From: Olleya marilimosa CAM030
GTDB lineage: Bacteria > Bacteroidota > Bacteroidia > Flavobacteriales > Flavobacteriaceae
DNA length: 64,000 nt
Assembly: GCF_000518485.1 (NCBI RefSeq)
Contig: NZ_JADR01000001.1
Span: forward strand, 620,001-684,000
Direction of reading: 5' to 3'
Within the stretch, counting starts at the first letter, position 1. Each line of letters begins with the position of its first letter. Below the pieces are notes generated by a model. That model made no database searches. It saw nothing but the letters and a program-made list of their open reading frames with translations, and was not told the origin of the DNA. The position numbers and the translations under genes are program-made. Shown here piece after piece: positions 28,370 through 36,762 of the stretch.

Positions 28370-30316
28370 TTAATTGCTTTGCGATATTTTTTTCCAAGCA
28401 TCTTCATATGTTAAGCCAATAAGTGAAGGAAAATCTATTCTTTTAATTTCATTTCTAATTTCTTGTGAAAGGTCAGAACTGCCATTAGTGCCATCTGCAA
28501 TAATAAATTTATTCAAAAATTTTAATGATGCATCAATGATTTTTTGATCCACACGATTATCAGAGTTAGTTCCTAAAGATTGAATTCCAGGTTTTAAGTC
28601 AGTTAACAACTGAGAAGCATCAGAAAGTAATTGATTATCTTTTGCAAATAAATAAACCATTCTAAAAGAATGTTTATCGTATAATGCCTTATATTTCATT
28701 CCTTCTGAAGACGTTTCTAAGTATTTTTCTTTAAACTCTTGAATGACTTCGATAACCGTATTTTCATCGGTTTTGTTTTCATTCATTACATAATTTACCG
28801 CACATGTTCTATCCTGTCTTCTATCACTGCAAGTCTGTCGACTAGGTCTAAAAGATCCAATTATACCTACTTCTGCAAAACCATTATTTACAGCATTAAA
28901 CTCATTTGAACCGTTACCAAATAAATCTCTTACAGCTTGTAAACATCCAGCTCGGGATTCTTCAAAGGTGGCATTTGGATGTAAATAACGGACTAAACTT
29001 CTATAAAAAACACGAACTGCAGGTTGTAAACCAATGTCTTGCGCTATATTAAAAAAGGCTCTATTATGAATACCACTATTTGTATGCACGCCTTCTGAAT
29101 CATCACATGTACTAACCCAATTATCAGCATTGTCTGGTTGACGATATGTTGTGGGAGATGATATACTTCGTATAATTCCTAATGCGCTACCTTCGCCAAC
29201 AGTCCAATCATCATCATCAACAGCCATAGCCATAATATCACTGTAGCTTTCACTTAGGGCACCAGACTGCCATGCATATATTAAATCTGCTTGAGAATTA
29301 TCTGTTATTGCATGAGTAAACTCATGAGCCACAATGTCTAAAGTGCCCATATTATCGCCATAGACAAGCCAACCACTAGTCCAATAAGCATTTCGATAAT
29401 TAGTTCTATAATTAGTCACAGAATTAATCTCTTCTCCATTACCATTATAACTATCTCTTGAATGCGTATTCATAAAATAGTTATACACTAACCCAGAATT
29501 ATCATGGACTTCGTTAATATCGACATCTGCACTCGGATTAGAAGATTCATTACGTACAAGTACTCCTGGCAGATTATTTTGGTTTTGAGCACTATATGTA
29601 TTTCTGTATCTAATATCCTTTATCTTATTAATAACTTCAATTAACACACCATTAGTTGCATCTACAATTAATTCGTTCCAACTAGGAATACTATCATTAG
29701 CACGTTCTTGTATCCAGACTAGCCTAGCATTTTCTCCTGAAATAATACCTTCTTTATCAACAAATAATGCTAAGTAAGGCTCATTTACTTCATATGATTC
29801 TGGCATAGCTAATTCACCAATAAAACGAGCTTCATTAAGGTCAATATTAATTGGATTTAATTCTTCTCTAAGAGAAGGAATCAAATTTGAACTAATAGCT
29901 GTAACTATATCCTCTTTATCAATGTGCAGTCTTAAAAATGATTTATACACAGGGTAACCTTTATGATGTTGATGAAAATTATGGTTATGCATCCCAATTT
30001 CATCGATAAAAGTAGTGTCTAATACTAATTTAGTTGTTTCAATATTAACTTTAAAAATTTCTCCATGTTCCTTTATAAGACTGTTTCCAATTAATTCAAT
30101 ATTTAAGTCCGAATCCTTTTTATTTAAAAGTTCAGCAATTGGTATTTGACATGAAATAAATGAAGGAACATTTCGATACATGTTCATTGTAACCAAAAGA
30201 CTATCATTAGACTTCATTTCTAATTTTAGAAGTGGTGTAATTTCTTTTTTTCTAGCACAAGTAGTTAAAAATATGCCACTCAAAATAAAAATGAGAATGT
30301 ATTTTAAATTTTTCAT
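28370..30316 (-). CDS. M4 thermolysin-like metalloprotease, lipoprotein
   Basis: The 648-residue protein has a lipoprotein signal ending in TTC (C20), an FTP-type propeptide region (about 90-220), and the M4 zinc site HEFTH (331-335) with the third ligand E356 in SGALSESYSD. Downstream GVHTNSGIHNRAFF gives the transition-state His. A C-terminal extension of ~150 residues after the catalytic domain is not recognised. It would be anchored outside the cytoplasm, unlike the neighbouring subtilase. In this minus-strand unit it is transcribed first, ahead of the unknown beta-rich protein. Confidence 0.85.
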   Translation of the reverse strand: MKNLKYILIFILSGIFLTTCARKKEITPLLKLEMKSNDSLLVTMNMYRNVPSFISCQIPIAELLNKKDSDLNIELIGNSLIKEHGEIFKVNIETTKLVLDTTFIDEIGMHNHNFHQHHKGYPVYKSFLRLHIDKEDIVTAISSNLIPSLREELNPINIDLNEARFIGELAMPESYEVNEPYLALFVDKEGIISGENARLVWIQERANDSIPSWNELIVDATNGVLIEVINKIKDIRYRNTYSAQNQNNLPGVLVRNESSNPSADVDINEVHDNSGLVYNYFMNTHSRDSYNGNGEEINSVTNYRTNYRNAYWTSGWLVYGDNMGTLDIVAHEFTHAITDNSQADLIYAWQSGALSESYSDIMAMAVDDDDWTVGEGSALGIIRSISSPTTYRQPDNADNWVSTCDDSEGVHTNSGIHNRAFFNIAQDIGLQPAVRVFYRSLVRYLHPNATFEESRAGCLQAVRDLFGNGSNEFNAVNNGFAEVGIIGSFRPSRQTCSDRRQDRTCAVNYVMNENKTDENTVIEVIQEFKEKYLETSSEGMKYKALYDKHSFRMVYLFAKDNQLLSDASQLLTDLKPGIQSLGTNSDNRVDQKIIDASLKFLNKFIIADGTNGSSDLSQEIRNEIKRIDFPSLIGLTYEDAWKKISQSN

Positions 30317-30606
30317 TAGTAGAGGTGTATATTAAAGTTTTGCTTATAATTATAAACGTAATATTATATCATTCTTGTAAAATAGAATAATTCATTTTTT
30401 AGTTCATAAATTAATTTAATCTCACTTTTAATTATATGATATAGGAATATGATATTTAATAATGAAAACTAATAAAATAGCTAAAACCAAAACATACCCA
30501 ATAGTGAGTAATTCATAAAATTTGCAATTGTAATTCTTAAACAGAGAAACTTTAATTACTAATAATAAGTGATTACGTAAATATAATAAAACTATTTTAA
30601 TATAAC

Positions 30607-30790
30607 CCATTCCACACACATTCCACTACGCTCCTATCGTAGCTTCGTAAAAAGAGTGTTCCATTAACATTGCAGAAGAAACTTTAGAGAATAAATTTTT
30701 TAAAGAAACTGTAGTAACAACTTTCGCTTTTAACCAAAGCTCAAGTTACATAACGCAGAACATTATAGTACATTTTGCAACAATTAGCGA
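30607..30790 (-). repeat. Cassette-spacer repeat, copy B
   Basis: Homologous to 26599-26822 in the same orientation, with the words tgttccattaacattg (30657-30672) and a 19-base identity at 30696-30714. It lies ~290 bp upstream of the metalloprotease start. Two homologous spacers, each ahead of a gene pair, suggest cassette-like assembly of the island. Confidence 0.75.
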
Positions 30791-31037
30791 AATAGTGCTT
30801 TTGGGTAATATTTGACATAATTACAGATATAAAGGCTTAACCTTGTATATATAGTAATTATGTTAAGCTAATTATTACTTCATTAGAATAATTTAGAACT
30901 CTAGCTTTTATATTTATGCTATTTGTAAAAATTAAATATTCTGTACAATCATTCAATATTTTTTAAATACGCGATTCTCAGGAGTATGAATTTTCATACA
31001 ATAAATAGCGTGTCAAATTTTAATAGATTTGTTACAA

Positions 31038-31053
31038 ATTATGTAAAATAGAA
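31038..31053 (-). repeat. Island repeat, inverted near-copy
   Basis: The sequence attatgtaaaatagaa is the inverse of the first 16 bases shared with attctattttacataat at 23069. It sits at the right edge of the repeat-rich interval, 43 bp before the next gene. Confidence 0.55.
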
Positions 31054-31095
31054 ATAAACGATATGTTCTTCAAAAATTATCAAACAAATTGCTGA

Positions 31096-31695
31096 TTAAT
31101 AATACAATCTAAAATCAAGTAGTTTACACAATTTGTAATGTCTTTGATGTAATTCTTCCACAACATCAAACATATTATCGTCTTCTTTAAATAAATTAAA
31201 AAAGGCAATATCAAGATTAGAACTGGTTATTCCGTTATATTCATAACCATAACCTGAAATAGCTTTTGCTCCAGTAATATCTAAAAAATATTGAGCTTCT
31301 TCTTCGTCTAAATCTAAAACTTTTATATTAGAAAAATGTAGAATTTTTCCTTGTAGACGACCTTCAAAAAGTTCGGCAACTTCTTGTAAACTATAGTTAT
31401 AATCGTTTAAAGTAATACTATTAGCTTCACCAGTTATAACTAGGTAAATTATTTCGTAATCATTAAAATTATGATCATCAAGTACTAACGTATTTATGTT
31501 ATTTTCTAAACCTTCAATAGAGTCGCATGTATTATAAATACTAGCAACACCATACTGTGAGGTTAATTGGTCTAGTTTGTTTTGCGTTTCTGTAATTGTT
31601 TCTACTTCTACATCTTCAACTGCTTCTAAACAGTAAATAAAATAGTCTGTATCTACAACATGTGTTTGTGGTAATTGCTGTTTTTTTTGTAACAA
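31096..31695 (-). CDS. Hypothetical acidic protein, possible CHAT/caspase-like fold
   Basis: The 199-residue protein is acidic and has no signal peptide or membrane segment. The pattern of hydrophobic strands followed by LVITGEANSI, a helix, GKILHFSNIKVL and ITGAKAISGYGYEY resembles a caspase-like or CHAT-like Rossmann fold. The positions where an active His and Cys would stand (around ITGEANS and HFSNIKV) hold other residues, so it would be inactive if the fold is right. It may belong to a Bacteroidota DUF family such as DUF6642, which I cannot confirm. It borders the accessory island. A -7-like TATTTTTG on the minus strand lies at 31727-31734. Confidence 0.6.
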   Translation of the reverse strand: MLQKKQQLPQTHVVDTDYFIYCLEAVEDVEVETITETQNKLDQLTSQYGVASIYNTCDSIEGLENNINTLVLDDHNFNDYEIIYLVITGEANSITLNDYNYSLQEVAELFEGRLQGKILHFSNIKVLDLDEEEAQYFLDITGAKAISGYGYEYNGITSSNLDIAFFNLFKEDDNMFDVVEELHQRHYKLCKLLDFRLYY

Positions 31696-31810
31696 ATCTT
31701 AATTATTATGCTTTAAATATGGACTACAAAAATAATATATAACTTTTGTTTTTGGGTTGATTTTAACTTAGTCATAGGATTATGACTTATTTAAAAAATT
31801 AAAGGTTTGT

Positions 31811-33049
31811 CTATAAATTGTCTAATACACCAAGTGCAGCCTTCTCTCCTGCTATCATAGCTGCATTTAATGATCCATTTAACTGTAGGTCTCCAGCTAG
31901 AAAAATAGTATCTGTTAATCGTGTTTGGGATGGTAATGCATTGTATTTTAATTCTTTTAATTTTGGTAACGACATTGGTATGTTGTAATGCTTGATTAAT
32001 TTACTGGTATTAATACCACAGTACTGTTTTAATTCGGTTTGCACACGTTGTATTAATTTGTCTGAAGGCAAGTTTTGATTATCTACAACAGTAACTGATA
32101 GTAACTCCTTATTGCCTTTTAAATCGGAATCAAGGCTAGTGTGATAAAAAATGTTATTTATTACTGCATCTTTTTCAGGAATTAAACCAATTAACGGTTT
32201 ATTAATAACTCTGTTTTCAGTTTCAAAATATAACGTATCACAGCTTTGCCATTCTGTTACTTTTTTGTTTACTGTATTTACCAACTTCCTCGGTTCGGTT
32301 GCTATTATGGTAAAATCACTTTTAATCTTTTGTCCATCAACAAGAATTATTTCACTATCATTAACAGATGCCACTTTTGTGTTAAATTTAAACGTGGTAC
32401 GCTTTAGATTATTTGATAGTTGTTTTGGTATAGCTTGCATACCTCCTTTTGGTAATGCAGCCTGACCTTCTCCAAACATTTTGTACACAAACTCAAACAT
32501 TCTGCTGGAGGTTTCTAGCTTGTTCTCTAAAAATATTCCGCTAAAAAAAGGATTAAAAAAGTTGTCTATAATTGAATTTGAAAAACCAAATGCCATTAAA
32601 TATGATTTTGTGGTTTGCTCTTGAGTTGAAAATATTTCAGATAGTGATTTTTTCTTTAATTTATTATTGAGCTTCAATATTTTAAATTTATCAGAAAGGG
32701 TTCCTACCCTAGCAAATACTGTAGATAATAATAAAGACTTATCCCTTAAAGGATCGCCAATAATTTGTTGTTTACCGTTTTTAAAAATTGAAGCTCCTGG
32801 TATAAACGATTGTAATTGTAAAGCTTCTAGATTAAGATATTTTTGAGCAGCAGGATAAGCAGTTAATAATACCTGAAAGCCATGGTCTAATTGATAACCG
32901 TCTACAATATCTGTTTTTACTCGGCCTCCAATACTGTCTGTTGTTTCAATAATAACAGGAGATAACCCATTTTTTTCTAAAACAGTTGCAGCAATTAAGC
33001 CACTAATTCCAGCTCCAACAATGTGTATTTTATAATCCTGTTTATTCAC
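31811..33049 (-). CDS. FAD-dependent amine oxidase/phytoene desaturase-like protein
   Basis: The 412-residue protein opens with a dinucleotide-binding motif (VGAGISGLIAATVL) and the GGRVKT motif of the flavin amine oxidoreductase family, and ends with a FLAGDLQLNGSLNAAMIAGE-type FAD-binding motif. Related proteins include protoporphyrinogen oxidases and phytoene desaturases. The substrate is not evident. The gene is divergent from the DoxX-like gene at 33152. Confidence 0.85.
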   Translation of the reverse strand: MNKQDYKIHIVGAGISGLIAATVLEKNGLSPVIIETTDSIGGRVKTDIVDGYQLDHGFQVLLTAYPAAQKYLNLEALQLQSFIPGASIFKNGKQQIIGDPLRDKSLLLSTVFARVGTLSDKFKILKLNNKLKKKSLSEIFSTQEQTTKSYLMAFGFSNSIIDNFFNPFFSGIFLENKLETSSRMFEFVYKMFGEGQAALPKGGMQAIPKQLSNNLKRTTFKFNTKVASVNDSEIILVDGQKIKSDFTIIATEPRKLVNTVNKKVTEWQSCDTLYFETENRVINKPLIGLIPEKDAVINNIFYHTSLDSDLKGNKELLSVTVVDNQNLPSDKLIQRVQTELKQYCGINTSKLIKHYNIPMSLPKLKELKYNALPSQTRLTDTIFLAGDLQLNGSLNAAMIAGEKAALGVLDNL

Positions 33050-33074
33050 TTTATATTTTTTTTGTTTAATTATT

Positions 33075-33107
33075 TTTGTGTAAAGATAAACAAAATTAGT
33101 ATTTTTG
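33075..33107 (+). promoter_or_regulatory. Promoter of the DoxX-like gene
   Basis: TTTG (33075-33078) stands 21 bp before TATTTTTG (33100-33107), ~45 bp upstream of the start at 33152. On the other strand, CAAAATTA at 33091-33098 reads as TAATTTTG, a possible -7 for the divergent oxidase gene. Confidence 0.5.
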
Positions 33108-33151
33108 AGAGTAGTTATTTAAAGTTATAAACCAATAAAGCCATCATTATC

Positions 33152-33514
33152 ATGAATTATTTAATTATTGCACTTCAAATTATAGTAGGTATAAGTATAC
33201 TTAACGTATGGCTAATACAGTATAACAAGGCCACCAAATGGCGAGGTGGAAAGGCTAAAACCTTAATGGAAGAGTTTCGCGTTTATGGATTATCAAAGCA
33301 AATGTGTTACGTTATTGGTTTTTTTAAGATAACACTTGCTGTTTTATTAATTTGTGCTATTTGGTTTCCTGTTTTAAAACAACCAGCAGCTTTAGGTTTA
33401 GCTTTACTTTTATCGGGATCTGTTGTGATGCACTTTAAGATAAATGATCCATTGATTAAGTCTTTTCCGGCAGCTTTGTTTTTAATGTTATGCCTAGTTA
33501 TTGCATTTGTATAA
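33152..33514 (+). CDS. DoxX-like small membrane protein
   Basis: The 120-residue protein has four hydrophobic segments and the pattern of DoxX-like family proteins (VGISILNVWL, YGLSKQMCYVIGFFKI, FKINDPLIKSFPA). Function is not established; related proteins occur near redox genes. It is convergent with, and distantly similar in layout to, the minus-strand gene 6 bp downstream. Confidence 0.7.
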   Translation: MNYLIIALQIIVGISILNVWLIQYNKATKWRGGKAKTLMEEFRVYGLSKQMCYVIGFFKITLAVLLICAIWFPVLKQPAALGLALLLSGSVVMHFKINDPLIKSFPAALFLMLCLVIAFV

Positions 33515-33520
33515 TACTGA

Positions 33521-33874
33521 TTATGAGACTATTTTGTAATAATATTGTACGCTTATATATAAATTTATAACTGCGAATAATAGAGATGGTAGGGATTGTA
33601 ATATACTATCCTTAATCTTTATTCTAACTAAAAAGCCTAAAAACATTAAAATTGATAATCCTGCAGCAGCTATTACTGTTACTATTGGAATTAAGAAATA
33701 ACCTAAAATTAGACCTAAAGCGCCTAACAATTGTAATATACCTGTTAGCTGTCTTTGTTTGTCTAAACCAAATCTGACAAACTCGTCTTTCATTGTTTGA
33801 GAAACAAGGCAATTAATACCGTAAAATAAAAAGGAACAACTAGATAATAGTATTGCTAAATTTAAAAGACTCAT
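33521..33874 (-). CDS. DoxX-family small membrane protein
   Basis: The 117-residue protein has four hydrophobic segments, with FVRFGLDKQRQLTGILQLLGALGL in the DoxX-like position and RIKIKDSILQSLPSLLF at the C-terminal side. It shares the layout of the neighbouring plus-strand protein, including the K-D/N-D..L-S-P motif. Function is unknown. Its 3' end nearly touches that of the neighbour. Confidence 0.7.
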   Translation of the reverse strand: MSLLNLAILLSSCSFLFYGINCLVSQTMKDEFVRFGLDKQRQLTGILQLLGALGLILGYFLIPIVTVIAAAGLSILMFLGFLVRIKIKDSILQSLPSLLFAVINLYISVQYYYKIVS

Positions 33875-33900
33875 TTAAAGTATGTTATAAGATGTTTAAT

Positions 33901-33942
33901 AAAAAAAGCTACAAACCTTATTTAAGGTTTTCTAGCTTTTTC
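33901..33942 (-). terminator. Intrinsic terminator overlapping the end of the small gene
   Basis: On the minus strand a 16-bp stem (9 outer and 7 inner pairs; outer arms 33903-33911 and 33933-33941, inner arms 33913-33919 and 33924-33930) with a 4-base loop is followed by a run of seven T. The 5' arm and the stop codon of the 54-residue gene overlap it. Confidence 0.8.
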
Positions 33943-34082
33943 ATAACTTCTTCAGCTTCAAATGTTTTTTGGTCACTTAGTTTTCTGTTGGTAGTAGATA
34001 ACGAGTGGGCTTCTTTTAAAAGCTTTTCATACTGAGCTTGTAATTTTTCTTTTTCTGTTTTCTTTTTAAATATTCCGAACAT
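33918..34082 (-). CDS. Small conserved protein, Lacal_2735 family
   Basis: This 54-residue frame is shorter than most gene-finding cut-offs. It begins MFGIFKKK and continues as a highly charged amphipathic helix (EKEKLQAQYEKLLKEAH, then STTNRKLSDQK and EEVMKKLENLK). From memory it matches the small flavobacterial Lacal_2735 family, common in Bacteroidota, of unknown function. Its stop codon is within an intrinsic terminator, so transcription should end at this gene. A minus-strand -7 candidate (TACTTTTG) lies at 34168-34175, ~86 bp upstream. Confidence 0.8.
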   Translation of the reverse strand: MFGIFKKKTEKEKLQAQYEKLLKEAHSLSTTNRKLSDQKTFEAEEVMKKLENLK

Positions 34083-34230
34083 AGATTTTAATCTTTTATA
34101 CTAATAACACCTTTTATATTATTGTATAAAGATACAATATGTTTAACTATACTTTGTTAAAGTTAAACAAAAGTATTGAATAAAATTTCTGTTTTTTTAG
34201 TAGACCCTCTGCTCTTATATTTTTAAGACC

Positions 34231-35226
34231 TTAATAAACCATAATTTTCTTAACTAATTGCTTGTTTCCATGTTTTATTTTTACAAAATATAGTCCATTT
34301 GATTGGTTTTTAAAGTCGATCAATGTATCCTTTATTTCTGTAATGGTATTTATTACTTTAATGGATTTACCAGTTATTTCAAATATTTCTAATTGAGATA
34401 ACTTATTATCAAATTGTTTATTTAAAAGTTTAACCACTCTATCCGTTGGACTGTATACTATTTTTAATGCATCTATTGTAAATTCAGTATTGCTTAACGT
34501 ATAATTACAAGCATTAAATATATCGTATATGTTCTCTCCTGAAGTGTTAACCGTTATTAACCTATTACCTCCAGATACTGTTGCACAAGAGTCTTCAGGT
34601 CCTGGTGTTTCGTCATTTCCCCAACCTGCTGCACTTAAGTATTTATATTCAAATGTTATTGGATAGTCTGCAGGTGTTGGAAGACGTAATGTAGCACTAT
34701 GAATATTTCCATTAGCATTTGGAAATGACAATACGCTAGGATTCCAGTCAGTTAACCAACCTGCCATATGTACATTTCCGGCAGCAATAGTCCCTTCACT
34801 TGCCATATCTACATTAAAAGTTACTTCAAATCCTGTTCCTGATGTATTACAACCGTTAAAAGGTACTGCTTCTAAAACAACATCTTGGTTAGAATTATTA
34901 ATATACAAGTATCTATCACCATTTGATGGCGCACATGGATAATTTGCAGTTTCTTCTGTACCCCAAGTATTACCATTTAAAAATTTGTAACGATGCCAAC
35001 CTTCATTTAATGGTATAGTTACAGAATAAATACCTGTTGCGCCTTCTTCTGTAAGTATTGTTGCATTTGTAGACCATCCATTAATTGTTCCTACAACATG
35101 AATTCCGTCTGCATTTATTGTCTGGCCAGTCATATCTACTTTTAGAGTTACATTAACTTGAGAAAAACTTGGTATTGACAATAGAATGGTTAGAATTATT
35201 AATCCTGTGAAGTAATTTTTTTTCAT
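34231..35226 (-). CDS. Secreted protein with two carbohydrate-binding-like modules and T9SS sorting domain
   Basis: The 331-residue protein has a signal peptide (ending in FSQ), two tandem immunoglobulin-like modules (about 22-128 and 130-240), both with V-D-M, a G-WS/W-NP segment and a YKF/YKYL strand, similar to starch-binding-type beta-sandwiches, and a C-terminal type IX sorting domain (about 258-331, with EIFEITGKSIK, FVKI and VKKIMVY). It would be secreted to the surface by the T9SS. The gene is the last of the minus-strand polysaccharide unit, so it probably binds the same glucan. No catalytic domain is evident. Confidence 0.8.
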   Translation of the reverse strand: MKKNYFTGLIILTILLSIPSFSQVNVTLKVDMTGQTINADGIHVVGTINGWSTNATILTEEGATGIYSVTIPLNEGWHRYKFLNGNTWGTEETANYPCAPSNGDRYLYINNSNQDVVLEAVPFNGCNTSGTGFEVTFNVDMASEGTIAAGNVHMAGWLTDWNPSVLSFPNANGNIHSATLRLPTPADYPITFEYKYLSAAGWGNDETPGPEDSCATVSGGNRLITVNTSGENIYDIFNACNYTLSNTEFTIDALKIVYSPTDRVVKLLNKQFDNKLSQLEIFEITGKSIKVINTITEIKDTLIDFKNQSNGLYFVKIKHGNKQLVKKIMVY

Positions 35227-35244
35227 AATTATAAATTATTTAGG

Positions 35245-36747
35245 TTAATAAATTAGTGTCTGCATAGCATGTGGTAATATTGTATTTTGAATTTGATAGC
35301 CACCTACAAGTAATTTATAATCAATTGGACTGTCTGTTTTATTCATTAATACTGTTACAATTTGCCCATCAGGGTTTTGAAACGACGTGCTTTCAATGGT
35401 ACTTCTGCTAGTAGTTGTACTAATACGTTTTGCTTTTTGTTTAATAAATTTTGAAAAATGACCTATGTAATAATACGTTGGAGTATATATAAGTTCGTTA
35501 TTTTTAGTGTCTGCATGTATTGGTGCAAAGCAAAAATTTTGAACATGGTTTGGTCCACCTTTTTCATTTAATAGGATGTTCCAATCGGTCCAACCTACTG
35601 TTCCACTATTAAAATCATTAATCATAGAGTTACCATAACGCTCTGCATTAGACCAACGATTGTATTGAGTAGGATCAAATTTTTCTTGACACCCTTCAGT
35701 GAATAGTAAATTCATTTCAGGAAAAGAGGCTTTAATATTTTTTAAATTATCGTATTTAGGTTCTCCACCAGTCCATGTTTCATACCAATGAAAACCAATT
35801 CCCCAAGCGTATTTTATAGCTTCTGGATCTTCAAAAATCGTATTAGCTCTATGCGATATTAAATCTCTATTATGGTCCCAAACTACAATGTTTTTATCAC
35901 CTAAATTGTTTTTTTCAAATGTTGGTCCTAAATTATTTTTTAAGAAATCACGCTCCTCCTCTGCTGTATAAATACAAGATTCCCAGCGTTGTTTAGCCAT
36001 GGGTTCATTTTGGATTGTTACACCCCAAACAGGTATACCTTCTGCTTCATAGGCTTGAATAAATTTAACAAAATAGTTGGCCCAAGCTTGGTAATATTCT
36101 GGTAATAATTTTCCTCCTTCCAGCATGTGATTATTAGATTTCATAAATGCTGGAGGACTCCATGGACTAGCATAAAACACAAGATCGTCTTTAATTATTG
36201 CTTGTGCTTTTTTAATCATAGGAACACGTTTTACTAGATCTTTTTCAATAGAGAACGTCTTCAAATCACTATCGCCTTCTTCTATATAGGTATGGCTTCC
36301 CAATCCAAAATCGCTACTATGAATACTAGTTCTAATAATATTATAGTTAATACCTTCTTCTGAATAATAGGCCTTAAGCAGCTCATCTTGTTTATCTTTA
36401 CTTAATAATGAAAACACTTCTGCAGACCCATCTGTAATAGCGCCACCAATACCTAAAAATTCTTGAAATTGTTTTTTAGGATTAACAAATATGGCAACTT
36501 GCGTTTCTAAAGGTTGTTGCGCGTTATTAAAAGTCTTTAAACTATCTAAAGACAACCTTTTATCTGTGTTTTCTGCGGTAGTATAAACTTTTACGTCTTT
36601 ACCCAATAAATTAATTTGCTGCTTAGCAACAGCTTCTTTTTTAATCGATTGAGTGTTATCATTTTGACTTTGACTATCTGCGTCTACGTTTTTGCAAGCA
36701 AATACAGTAACGACTACAAATAATATATAAAAACAGTTTTTAATCAT
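35245..36747 (-). CDS. Glycoside hydrolase family 30, lipoprotein (GH30 copy 1)
   Basis: The 500-residue protein has a lipoprotein signal (VFAC) and the GH30 pattern GIGGAITD, the acid/base Glu in QNEP and the nucleophile Glu in LFTEGC. GH30 members include beta-glucosylceramidases and endo-beta-1,6-glucanases; in Bacteroidota loci with SusCD they often act on beta-1,6-linked glucan or laminarin branches. It starts 15 bp after the second GH30. The exact subfamily is not determined. Confidence 0.88.
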   Translation of the reverse strand: MIKNCFYILFVVVTVFACKNVDADSQSQNDNTQSIKKEAVAKQQINLLGKDVKVYTTAENTDKRLSLDSLKTFNNAQQPLETQVAIFVNPKKQFQEFLGIGGAITDGSAEVFSLLSKDKQDELLKAYYSEEGINYNIIRTSIHSSDFGLGSHTYIEEGDSDLKTFSIEKDLVKRVPMIKKAQAIIKDDLVFYASPWSPPAFMKSNNHMLEGGKLLPEYYQAWANYFVKFIQAYEAEGIPVWGVTIQNEPMAKQRWESCIYTAEEERDFLKNNLGPTFEKNNLGDKNIVVWDHNRDLISHRANTIFEDPEAIKYAWGIGFHWYETWTGGEPKYDNLKNIKASFPEMNLLFTEGCQEKFDPTQYNRWSNAERYGNSMINDFNSGTVGWTDWNILLNEKGGPNHVQNFCFAPIHADTKNNELIYTPTYYYIGHFSKFIKQKAKRISTTTSRSTIESTSFQNPDGQIVTVLMNKTDSPIDYKLLVGGYQIQNTILPHAMQTLIY

Positions 36748-36762
36748 TTTATTTATTTTTAA

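Larger units (their letters stand above)
30317..31095. other. 780-bp non-coding interval with repeat copy B
   Basis: No supported gene is present. It includes the spacer repeat at 30607-30790, an island-repeat fragment near 30375, a gcttaac/gttaagc stem near 30840-30880 and the inverted island-repeat copy at 31038. A 63-codon hydrophobic frame at 30428-30619 overlaps the repeat and is not convincing. Confidence 0.55.

Noticed and set aside
30428-30619. A 63-codon hydrophobic reading frame on the minus strand
   Set aside because: It overlaps the spacer repeat copy B, has no recognisable family and no promoter or partner.
32151-32465. A 104-codon antisense frame inside the flavin oxidase gene
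   Set aside because: It lies entirely within a well-supported gene on the other strand and shows no protein motif.
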